This document shows, one piece after another, positions 1 through 9,200 of a DNA stretch of 16,421 nt. The DNA lies in assembly GCA_015163845.1 (NCBI GenBank), contig JAAOII010000179.1:1-16421 (forward strand). The letters run 5' to 3'. The notes beneath the pieces were generated by a model. That model was given only the letters and a program-made list of their open reading frames with translations, made no database searches and was not told the origin of the DNA. Source of the DNA: Candidatus Portiera sp. GTDB lineage: Bacteria > Pseudomonadota > Gammaproteobacteria > CBDBNL01 > JAAOII01. Positions within the stretch are counted from its first letter, which is position 1. The number at the start of each line of letters is the position of its first letter. The position numbers were made by a program, and so were the translations under genes.

Positions 1-1
1 C

Positions 2-166
2 AGCACGGATCTCAGCGATAAGATAAGCAAGGACCTAAAGAAGAGGGGTATGAAGTTTGTTGGTAGCACCATTATCTATGCATATATGCAGTCAATAGGT
101 ATGGTGGATGATCACTTGAATAGTTGCTGGCGCAAGAATAGAATAACTAGAGGCAAGAATAGATAA
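2..166 (+). CDS. tag: DNA-3-methyladenine glycosylase I, C-terminal end (5' part outside window)
   Basis: Only the last 54 residues are present. They contain the family's C-terminal signature: a lysine-rich stretch, then KRGMKFVGSTIIYAYMQSIG, then DDHLNSCW. In the E. coli enzyme this tail supplies a His and a Cys in H-x3-C spacing to a structural zinc site, and the same spacing is visible here. The enzyme is a cytoplasmic base-excision-repair glycosylase that removes 3-methyladenine from alkylated DNA. The tail after the zinc motif is short and basic. The stop codon (TAA, 164-166) overlaps the probable start of the next gene, so the two are likely cotranscribed. The assignment is by recognition of the conserved tail; the catalytic part is not in the window. 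Confidence 0.85.
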   Translation, partial: STDLSDKISKDLKKRGMKFVGSTIIYAYMQSIGMVDDHLNSCWRKNRITRGKNR

Positions 167-231
167 TAGTATCTAGGCATTCTAAAAAACTCCTAACGGC
201 ATTATACTTCTACTTAATATTTATATTAGGT
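163..231 (+). other. probable N-terminal extension of the MFS gene (missing first helix, possible ATA start)
   Basis: The MFS frame stays open upstream of its first ATG, back to a TAG at 160-162. Translation of 163-231 gives a short basic stretch (SRHSKK) followed by a hydrophobic helix, LLTALYFYLIFILG, that runs on into the annotated protein. This is what TM1 of an MFS protein and its positive N-terminus look like. No ATG, GTG or TTG lies in this stretch. An ATA at 163-165 forms ATAA with the tag stop codon, the same 4-nt geometry as the common ATGA start/stop overlap. An AGAGG at 149-153 sits 9 nt upstream of it. The coding character is well supported; the use of ATA as a start is inference, and a sequencing error in an ATG is an alternative. 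Confidence 0.6.
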
Positions 232-1326
232 ATGAGTGTGGCATTGTTAGGTCCATCTTTGCGTATCCTCGCCCGCCAGACAGACGTAGGGCTAGCTGAA
301 ATAGGGACTGTTGCTCTGATAATGCCCTTAGGTTTTATAGGAGGTGTGTATGCTTGTCGTTTTTGTTTGGGTTCTCCTTATCTCAAGCAACTCATTTTCT
401 GGGCAACCTTATCCTTTGGGGTCTTACTGATCGTGGCTCCTATGAGTAATGTGTTCTTGATAGTATGTTGTGTGTTCTTAGGCATAGCTATTAGCCAAGG
501 GATTTTTGAAACCATTAGTAATATAATGCTAATAGAGCTATATAAGAAGAACCCTGCTCCTTATCTAAACGCCATGCACTTTTGCTTTGGTTTGGGTGCC
601 ATAGTATCACCAATTTTGATTGGTTATAATATCAAGATTTTTGATTCACTTGATTATTCTTATATGTTTTTTGGTGCTTTAGCTATAATTCCGGTTGTGG
701 CTATTATATTTTTGCCAATAGCGGAAGTCATTAATAATAGCAAAAAAGAAAAGGCGCCCACAAGATCTGACTATCCTAAGATACTTATTGCCATACACCT
801 ATTCTTTTTCCTCTACATATTCATTGAGGTCGGCTATAGTGTATCCATGTTCCCATTCTTGCGGGAGGAGGGGCTGTTGGATGCCGCTTCTGCCGGTATA
901 TTTACCTCATCATTTTGGTTATTTTTTACATTCTTCCGCCTCGTGGGTACAGTACTATCACTCTATTACAGTCCGCTGAAAATTGCTTTCGTGCATGGGC
1001 TGGTAAGTATCATAGGACTGCCTATGATGATGTTTGCTGGTGATGTGATATGGCTCTACTGGGTGGGTAACATTATAATGGGTGCTGGTTTATCTGTATT
1101 TTTTCCATGCATATTGGCATATTGTGAAATGGGTTTCAAAATCCCCAGCAAGTCGGTGAGTAATTTCTTTGTTTCCGCCACTGGTGGAGCCATGGCTGGC
1201 TCTTGGTTTTTATTGCAATTACTTGACATAGAACCTGGCCTAATTTTCTATCCTCTTGTCATTGGCCTTGTAGCCATGCCAGTAATTCTTTATTACTTGG
1301 GGACTTTTAAACCAACTACTAACTAA
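232..1326 (+). CDS. MFS transporter, 12-helix, fucose/glucose-permease-like
   Basis: This is an integral inner-membrane major facilitator protein. From the ATG at 232 it has 364 residues with 11 hydrophobic segments. Adding the open frame from 163 gives 387 residues and the canonical 12, so the ATG given here probably truncates the protein. Helices are arranged 6+6 around a charged central loop (residues about 165-182, NNSKKEKAPTRSDY). The segment MHFCFGLGAIVSP at residues 115-127, in TM5, resembles the corresponding segment of the FucP/FHS and MFSD4-type sugar permeases; this suggests a small, perhaps sugar-like, solute but does not define it. The gene follows tag with a probable 4-nt overlap and precedes prpD by 67 bp. 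No convincing ribosome-binding site precedes the ATG at 232. Confidence 0.8.
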   Translation: MSVALLGPSLRILARQTDVGLAEIGTVALIMPLGFIGGVYACRFCLGSPYLKQLIFWATLSFGVLLIVAPMSNVFLIVCCVFLGIAISQGIFETISNIMLIELYKKNPAPYLNAMHFCFGLGAIVSPILIGYNIKIFDSLDYSYMFFGALAIIPVVAIIFLPIAEVINNSKKEKAPTRSDYPKILIAIHLFFFLYIFIEVGYSVSMFPFLREEGLLDAASAGIFTSSFWLFFTFFRLVGTVLSLYYSPLKIAFVHGLVSIIGLPMMMFAGDVIWLYWVGNIIMGAGLSVFFPCILAYCEMGFKIPSKSVSNFFVSATGGAMAGSWFLLQLLDIEPGLIFYPLVIGLVAMPVILYYLGTFKPTTN

Positions 1327-1354
1327 TTGTTGGGAATCTAAAATGTCCTATAAT
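1327..1354 (+). promoter_or_regulatory. possible promoter for prpD
   Basis: TTGTTG (1327-1332) and a perfect TATAAT (1349-1354) are separated by 16 nt, in the 67-bp gap between the MFS gene and prpD. The predicted transcript would start near 1361, with a leader of about 33 nt. The -35 box matches consensus at only three positions, and the region is AT-rich, so a chance match is possible. Confidence 0.35.
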
Positions 1355-1393
1355 AAAAACTACTAGCTAATTTATAAATATTAAAGAAACATT

Positions 1394-2833
1394 ATGAACG
1401 ATATAAGAAATGCTGCTAGGCAAGATTTTGATAAAATAATCCAAGATATAGCAGATTATGCTTTGGACTATGACACAACTAAGAGTGAGTTGGCGATGCT
1501 TACTGCTCGCTATTGTTTGATGGATAGCATTGCCTGCGGAATGTTGGCATTGGAGTTTCCTGCCTGCACTAAAATGCTGGGACCAGTAGTCCCTGGTGCT
1601 GATATGGAGGGCGGAGCAAGAGTTCCGGGGACTGCCTATGAGTTGGACCCAGTTCAGGCCGCCTTTAACATTGGTGCTATCATCCGCTGGTTAGATTACA
1701 ATGACACCTGGTTGGCAGCAGAGTGGGGGCATCCTTCCGATAATTTGGGGGCAATTTTAGCGGTTACTGACTATCTAGGACGACAGGGCAAGCGCGATAT
1801 AAAAGTAAAAGATGTATTGGCGGCAAGTATAAAAGCTCATGAGATACAAGGAATTATTGCACTGGAGAATGCTTTCAATCGGGTGGGTTTAGACCATGTG
1901 ATGTTAGTGCGGCTGGCATCCACCGCTGTAGCTGCCCAGTTGTTGGGGTGTAAACGTGAGCAAACAGTCAATGCAGTTTCCAATGCTTGGATAGACGGTT
2001 GTTCTTTACGCACCTATAGGCACGCCCCCAATGCTGGGTCACGCAAGAGTTGGGCGGCTGGTGATGCTTCTGCACGCGGAGTTAGGTTGGCTTTGATAGC
2101 ACAAAGTGGTGAGATGGGATATCCTTCTGCTTTGAGTGCTCCAATTTGGGGCTTCCAAGATGTGCTATATAAGGGGGAAGCAGTTGTAGTAAATAAACCA
2201 TATGAATCCTATGTAATGGAGAATATATTGTTCAAGATATCCTATCCAGCAGAGTTCCATGCCCAAACAGCTGTAGAGGCGGGGGTAATCTTGCATCCCC
2301 AAGTTGCAGACCGCCTAGCTGATATAAAAGAGATCGTCATTGAGACGCAAGAGGCGGGCAAACGCATAATTGACAAAGTTGGCAAGTTAGATAATCCAGC
2401 CGACCGCGATCACTGCATCCAATATATGACAGCAGTGGCACTTCTCAAAGGAGGACTAATTGCAGAGGACTATGAAGATGATGTGGCGGCTGATCCACGC
2501 ATAGATGCTTTGCGTGATAAAATGACGGTAAAAGAGAACCCAACATTCACTGAAAATTATCACGCCGCAGATAAAAGAGGTATCGGCAATGCCGTGCAGG
2601 TATTTTTTAGTGATGGCGACAAAACTGAGAGAGTGGAGATAGAATATCCAGTGGGTCATCGCAACCGTCGTGAGGAGGGCATACCTCTACTGGAAGCCAA
2701 GTTTGCTGCTTCACTCAAAAGTAAGTTTACTGCAGAAGAGGTCGTTCAATTGGTTGATATATTCTCCAGTCAGGAGAAGTTAGAACAGTTGAATGTTACA
2801 GATCTTATGAAGCGACTAAGTCGGGTTGGCTAA
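1394..2833 (+). CDS. prpD: 2-methylcitrate dehydratase PrpD (MmgE/PrpD family)
   Basis: This 479-residue protein is close in length and sequence to E. coli PrpD (483 residues). Recognisable family blocks are GPVVPGAD and RVPGT (64-80), LDPVQAAFNIGAIIRWLD (84-101), NDTWLAAEWGHPSDN (103-117), KAHEIQG (147-153), FNRVGLDHV (161-169), RTYRHAPN and RKSWAAGD (206-224), then further on SYPAEFHAQTAVEAG, NPADRDHCIQYM and the YPVGHRNRR block near the C-terminus. The enzyme dehydrates 2-methylcitrate to 2-methyl-cis-aconitate in the cytoplasmic methylcitrate cycle that consumes propionyl-CoA. Neither prpB nor prpC is in the window, so the rest of the pathway must be elsewhere. The start is the first ATG; it has only a weak purine-rich sequence (AAAGAA) upstream. 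Full length with no visible damage. Confidence 0.93.
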   Translation: MNDIRNAARQDFDKIIQDIADYALDYDTTKSELAMLTARYCLMDSIACGMLALEFPACTKMLGPVVPGADMEGGARVPGTAYELDPVQAAFNIGAIIRWLDYNDTWLAAEWGHPSDNLGAILAVTDYLGRQGKRDIKVKDVLAASIKAHEIQGIIALENAFNRVGLDHVMLVRLASTAVAAQLLGCKREQTVNAVSNAWIDGCSLRTYRHAPNAGSRKSWAAGDASARGVRLALIAQSGEMGYPSALSAPIWGFQDVLYKGEAVVVNKPYESYVMENILFKISYPAEFHAQTAVEAGVILHPQVADRLADIKEIVIETQEAGKRIIDKVGKLDNPADRDHCIQYMTAVALLKGGLIAEDYEDDVAADPRIDALRDKMTVKENPTFTENYHAADKRGIGNAVQVFFSDGDKTERVEIEYPVGHRNRREEGIPLLEAKFAASLKSKFTAEEVVQLVDIFSSQEKLEQLNVTDLMKRLSRVG

Positions 2834-2871
2834 AAACCTTAAAGTGATGAAACTCTCTATAGGCCTGGATA

Positions 2872-2894
2872 TATATACTAGCTATACGTATATA
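2872..2894. repeat. inverted repeat TATATAC/GTATATA
   Basis: A perfect 7-bp inverted repeat (2872-2878 and 2888-2894) with a 9-nt loop, just downstream of prpD. It is A/T only apart from one pair, so it is a weak hairpin and no more than a possible protein-binding palindrome. Confidence 0.35.
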
Positions 2895-2915
2895 AGTAGC
2901 TTAATGCAATATTCC

Positions 2916-2935
2916 GCATATTATCAACAATATGC
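2916..2935 (+). terminator. weak candidate terminator hairpin after prpD
   Basis: GCATATT (2916-2922) pairs perfectly with AATATGC (2929-2935) across a 6-nt loop and is followed by TGTTTTC. The stem has only two G/C pairs and the T tract is interrupted, so intrinsic termination here would be inefficient. It is the best hairpin between prpD and the next promoter candidate. Confidence 0.3.
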
Positions 2936-2960
2936 TGTTTTCAATAATTAATTAAATAGT

Positions 2961-2990
2961 TAAACAAACTTAATATTTTTAATGTATAAT
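2961..2990 (+). promoter_or_regulatory. possible sigma70 promoter of the giant lipoprotein gene
   Basis: TAAACA (2961-2966, four matches to TTGACA) and a perfect TATAAT (2985-2990) are separated by 18 nt. Transcription would start near 2997 and leave a leader of about 115 nt before the ATG at 3112. It is the best -10 box in the spacer; AT richness limits certainty. Confidence 0.4.
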
Positions 2991-3111
2991 GTAAGTTATG
3001 TGTAGTGTAGACATACATAATTTAGTGTTGCCAGATTACCTGTTAGTTGGAAAATGGCAGTCGCCTCATTAAAAATTTAGAATAACCTTCTATCATAATA
3101 AACCTCCCAAC

Positions 3112-3237
3112 ATGATTATCAACAAATTTATAAAACCACTTATAAAGGTCTTTTCAAAAGATCTTTTAAGACCTTCTATAAAAAATATCACCAGATCTTT
3201 GGCGCTAGTGTTTATATCTTTCGCCATGACTTCTTGT
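3112..3237 (+). other. lipoprotein (SPII) signal peptide of the giant protein
   Basis: A long basic n-region (about 28 residues with several Lys and Arg) is followed by the hydrophobic stretch LALVFISFA and the lipobox M-T-S-C, with the lipid-bearing Cys at residue 42. Met at -3 is an acceptable but not ideal lipobox residue. The residues after Cys are Glu-Asp. Under the E. coli Lol rule, Glu at +2 is not the classic Asp retention signal, so outer-membrane sorting is plausible. Confidence 0.8.
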
Positions 3238-6200
3238 GAAGATATTGCGCCCTTAGAGGAAGGTATATTCTTACCCGAGATCGCTGGGATAATTTTTACA
3301 GATGTAAGATACTATGCTATAGATGAAGATACCTTTACGGTAACCTGGATTAACCCCGCCAATCCCTCACGTGCCATCGCAAAAGTCAGCGTCAATGCAA
3401 GCGGTTATGATATATTTGGTGGACAGGGTAGTAATGCAAAAAATGTAGAGGTAAATGAAAATTATACTGGCAACAACCTCATCCAAGTTACAAACATAGA
3501 TATTGATGACAGCAGTTTGTTTTATGAATTCGTTCTGGCTGCAGTACTTAGAGATGGCACAATTGTTAAGACACAAATCATTTATGCAGATGGTTTTGGT
3601 AAGCGAGTTCGGAACCCTTTCGGCTCTCCAGACCTAATAAACTTGAGAGTCAGTCCATTGGATGCTAATCGATTCTCGGTTACTTGGACCAACCCGCAAA
3701 ACCCTGGCGTAAATATCACCGATATAAATATTACAGGAGAAGGATTTGCTTCTGCTACTGCTACTGAGGTTAGGGAACGTGTCTATCATACACCGCTGGT
3801 TCCCTATGCTGGCAATGGCGAGACCCAAACAGAAATAGTCACGGTTATAGATGGAACTTTATTTTATGAGTTTATACTTGCCCCCGTTACTGTATCTAAT
3901 CAGCCCGACTCCAATTCAAATAATCTGCTGCCTATCAGAACGATAATAAGAGTTAATTATACACCTTATGCTGTAGATGATCTAACTGCCACCCCAGTTC
4001 CGCCAGAAGGAAATGTAACCCTTATTTGGACTAATCCAGAAAATCCCCCTGAACCCATCACCGATATAAAGGTAACCGCAACTGGCTATGATAACGAGGA
4101 TGGGATTGGAACTCCTGATGGAAATACTATAACAAAGACCTATGACTATGGCGGAAATAATAAAACGCAAACAGAGATATTTGGCGGACTAAATCCAGAC
4201 CTATATTATGTATTTGTTTTTGATGTCATAGTAGAGAACCCTGCAGCCGTTCCAGATGGTGTCACTACTGATAATGTTGGACCTGTGATAAACCCAGTTA
4301 AACCAGACAGACCACTGGATCCTACTCTAGATGTCACAAACATCACTGGAGGACCTTTAGTATTTATACCTGCTGATAATAATGGAGCTACAAATGTAAC
4401 TGTAACCCCAGTTTCTCCCACGACTTTTGTCGTCAGTTGGATGAATCCCAAAAACCCTCCGTCGCCCATAACCAGTATAACAATTAAAGCATATGGTTCA
4501 ACTAATAAAATATTTCAGGTAGACACGACTACTACTACTCCAGATGATACTAGATATAATATCGCTTATGCTGGCGATGGAACTACGCAGATAGAGGTGT
4601 TTGAAGACCTAAATTCAACTAAGTTCTACAGATTTGACGTTATCGCTGAAAGTGCTGTAAGGCATGTTGATAGTTTTGTTCCTGATGATAGTGGTATAAC
4701 TGATCCTGGTAATAATGATAAAGCTATAAATGTGACTCTAACCACTGATGCTCCAACAAACAATCAAACAATTGTTATCAATTGGATTAACCCTGAAAAT
4801 CCTACGAGGGAGATAACTGGTATAAAAATCAAAGTATACAGCTCAACTAATAAAACATTTATGGCAAATGCCACAACTCTATCAGCTAATCTGACCAGAA
4901 ATAATATCGCTTATACTGGCAATGGAAATAAGCAATTGTCGATATTTAGAGACCTAAATTCAACTAAGTTCTACAGCTTTGAAATTATTACTATTAGTCC
5001 TATTGTTCCTACTCGTCCAGTTGATATTGATGGTGATCTCATCGTTCCTGGTGATAATGACGCTACAAATATTACTGTAAGAACTAAAGCTCCAATAAAC
5101 AATCGCACCATTGTTGTCAGTTGGACGAATCCTGAAAATCCTCCAAGACCCATAACCAGTATAACAATTAACCTATACAACTCTACTACTGAAGGATTTA
5201 CGGTAAATGATGATACTACACCAAATGATATTAGAGATATCGGTATTACAAATTATACAGGCAATGGAGTTGTTCAAACTTATACATTCAATGACCTAGA
5301 TCCTAATACCTCCTACAGCTTTCGAGTTATTCATATTGGTGCTATTGTTCCTGATGATGATAAAGCTACGGATGTTACTGTAACCACTGAAGCTCCAACA
5401 AGCACGGACACCATTGTTGTCAGTTGGATGAATCCTACAATGCCTGAATTTCCCATAGACAATATAACAATTAAAGTATACAGTTCAGGTGTTCAAACAT
5501 TTACAGCAAATGATGATACTCTATCGAATGATCTGACTGTAGAAGGTATAAGTTATACGACCAATGGAGCTACTCAAACTTATACATTCACTGCCCTAGA
5601 TCCTGATACCTTCTACAGCTTTGAAGTTATTCATTTTAGTACTGATAATACTACAGACCCTGTTGTTATTATCGAAACTCCCAGTATTGGCGGACCTACT
5701 CCTCCCATTGATCCCAAAACTCCTACCGATAACCCTATTGGTACTCCTACCGATAATCCTAATGTTGGCGGACCTACTCCTTCCATTGATCCCAAAACTC
5801 CTACCGATAATCCTAATGTTGGCGGACCTACTCCTCCCATTGGTCCCAAAACTCCTACTGGAGATCCCAATATTGGCGGTCCTACCACTCCCGGAGTTAA
5901 ATTCCGAAATGATAAGGTCACAAGCATAATAGTGGATAGTTTGGCACCAGGATCTTTTTTCCTCAGATGGAGAAATCCCACCAGCTTAAATAACATTGAT
6001 ACTATAACTATCACAGCTACTGGCTATGCTAGTGCTAGTCGCACTGATAAAGACCTAAGAAATACTAAATCAGAAACTTTTGACTATTCCGGTGAATCAG
6101 CTCAATCTGAACTATTCACTGGCCTTAATAGAGAACTATATTATGATTTTAACTTTTCTGCCACTCATACAAATGGCACGCGACTGGAAGATCTTGGCTT

Positions 6201-9200
6201 CACAGACAGAAGATTTATATATTTGGGTATTGATATTGTTATCACGCGGGTTGTGCCTATTGCCCCAGGATCTTTTAATATTTGGTGGAAAAACCCATCT
6301 TTCACTGCACTTAACATTAAAAGCATTACTATAAGACCAAGGGGCTATAGTGACCGGGACGATATATCACAAGAAGTTGGTTCTACCTCAAGCAAAAGTT
6401 ATCCTTATAAGAATGACGCTGCCACTGGAGATGGAGATGGAGAGAGTAGAAAAGTGGAGTTCACTGGTCTTAATAGGAATCTATATTATGCCTTTTATTT
6501 TGATGCAGTGCTTACTGATGACACGACAATAGAAAATATAGCATTTTATGCAAGAAGATCGCGCAATACCCAAGAAACCTTAGCTAACCCAAATGCTAAT
6601 AAGTTTAATTCCATTAGGGCATCAGCTAAGCCAGGTGGTGTTTTTGATCTAACATGGACTAACCCAAGTGCACCAACATTAGACATTAGGCAAGTATACA
6701 TTAACAGAAAAGGTTATGCCAATCCAACTGGAGGAGAATCAGTGAGTGAGAGTCCTAGCATTTTTAATTATGGTGTAAATGCTACCACTGTTATAGGGCG
6801 AGATAGTGAATTACACTATGAGTTCCATTTTACTACTCTTGTTGATTACAGCTCATATGATCTTGGTAGAACCCCTTCAGGCACAAGATATAGGTTTGAC
6901 CTCATGGGCGATCTGAGAGAAGTAACTGGAAGCGCAACTGTGGCAGGTGAATTCATTTTTGGCTGGCAGAATCCAGCGAGCCCAACATTTCCAATCCAGA
7001 TGATTAAAATTGTGGCAACAGGATATACTGCAGAAACTGGCACCGCAGTAGGTGATGCTACAAGTGAGACCTTTAATTACGGGACTGACAACCTGCGCCA
7101 AACTGAAACTTTAACAGGATTAAACGCTGCATTATTTTATGAGTTTGAGTTTTTTGCCATAGTTAATGATGTTGAGATCAAAGTCATGGCAAGTCCCACC
7201 TTAGGAAGGTTAAGATTTGTTACTACACCTACTGTCTCTGTCACAACCTACAACCTGACAAACGTGAAAGTATCAACTCCATCTCTAGGCACTTTTGGTA
7301 TTGAATGGAATAATCCAACTAATCCACCAAAAGGTGATATGATTAGAGTTACAGCAACAGGATATGCTACAAATGTTAGTAACGAAGCAGTGTACAATTC
7401 CAATATAAGCGTTCCTTATGGAGCTAGCAGCCAGCGGGGGAATGTAACATTCACCTTCCCGAATCCATCATTGTATTACGAGTTTGATTTCACTGCCGTA
7501 CTTGATAATAACGATGTGATCTCAAATATAGCACCCTCCACCGGAAGAATACAATCAAACTACAATCTGACAAACCCAATGGCAGTTCTAACTGGTTCAA
7601 ATGCGTTCACTCTTAGCTGGATGAATCCAGCTAGACCACCAACACCCGCAATTGCGAATATTAAAGTTACAGCAACCGGATATGATAATGAAACTGGTGG
7701 CACCGCAGTAGGGAATGGTGATGTTACAGATAGTTATAGTGGTAATGGCTCGTTTCAAAGTGTGATACTAAATGTCACGGATCCAGCATTGTCATTGTAT
7801 TACGAGTTTGATTTCACCGCAATACTTGATAATAACGATGTGATCTCAAATATAGCTTCAATCACCTCATCCAGAGTAAAATTTATTCCTTCAAACTATA
7901 ACCTGACAGGCGTGAATGTATCAACTCCATCTCTAGGCACTTTTGGTATTGAATGGAATAATCCAACTAATCCACCAAAAGGTGATATGATTAGAGTTAC
8001 AGCAACAGGATATGCTACAAATGTTAGTGACAAAGTAATACACGATTCCAATATAAGCGTTCCTTATGGAAATAGCAGCCAGCGGGGGAATGTAACATTC
8101 ACCTTATTGAATTCAGCATTGTATTATGAGTTTAATTTCACTGCCGTGCTTAGTGATAGCCCAGAACGAATGATAGCACCCTCCATCGGAAGAATACAAT
8201 CAAACTACAATCTGACAAACCCAATGGCAGTTCTAACTGGTACAGATGCGTTCAATATTAGCTGGATGAATCCGGCTAGACCCCCCGAAACACCCGCAAT
8301 TGCGAATATTACAGTTGTAGCAACAGGATATGATACAACAACTGATACCACTCCAGCATCGAATAGTACGGTCACAGTGACAACCGATAGTTATAGTGGT
8401 AATGGCTCGTTTCAAAGTGTGATACTAACTGTCAAGGATCCATCATTGTCATTGTATTACGAGTTTAATTTTTCTGCCGTGTTTGTTGGTGGCGGAACGG
8501 AACCAAATATAGCTTCAATCACCTCATACAGAGTAAAATTTGAAGCAACTGAAGCTGTCACAACCTACAATCTGACAGACGTGAATGTATCAACTCCATC
8601 TCTAGGTAATTTTAATATTGCATGGACGAATCCAGAGAGACCACCAACAAATGCAAGTGGTTATATGATTAGAGTTAGGGCGAAAGGATATACTACAAGT
8701 GTTAGTGACAAAGCAGTGCACGATTCCAATATAAGCGTTCCTTATGGAACTAGCAGCCAGCGGGGGAATGTAACATTCACCTTATTGAATTCAGCATTGT
8801 ATTACGAGTTTGATTTCACTGCCGTGCTTAGTAATAGCACAGAACGAATGATAGCACCCTCCACCGGAAGAATACAATCAAACTACAATCTGACAATGCC
8901 AAAGGCAGTTCTAACTGATTCAGATGCGTTCACTCTTAGCTGGATGAATCCGGCTAGAACCCCAACACCCGCAATTGCGAATATTAAAGTTACAGCAACA
9001 GGATATGATGCAGAAACTGGTCTTGGCAGCGCAGGAGCTATTAGTGTGGTCGTGATGGATACCGATGGTTATAGTGGTAATGGCAACCCCCAAAGTGTGA
9101 CACTAAATGTCAATGATCGATCATTGCCATTGTATTACGAGTTTAGTTTTTCTGCTGTGCTTGTTGATGGCAAAATAGAAACAAATATAGCTTCAATCAC

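Larger units (their letters stand above)
2834..3111. other. AT-rich intergenic spacer before the giant lipoprotein gene
   Basis: This 278-bp gap has no credible ORF. It holds two short perfect palindromes (2872-2894 and 2916-2935) and a promoter candidate at 2961-2990. Its last bases before the giant gene lack a Shine-Dalgarno sequence and instead read CCTCCC. It marks the change from conserved metabolic genes to repetitive accessory genes. Confidence 0.7.

Noticed and set aside
3028..3056. TTGCCA at 3028-3033 as a -35 box for the giant gene
   Set aside because: No acceptable -10 hexamer lies 16-18 nt downstream (AAAATG only), while the TATAAT at 2985-2990 is perfect.
5689..5895. CRISPR-like or phase-variable repeat
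   Set aside because: There are no unique spacers between the units, and all unit lengths are multiples of three within a coding frame, so this is a protein linker repeat and cannot switch the frame.
5631..6014. Reverse-strand frame of 127 codons over the proline-rich linker
   Set aside because: It mirrors the 54-bp repeat and has no start context or recognisable domain. The + frame is clearly the coding one.
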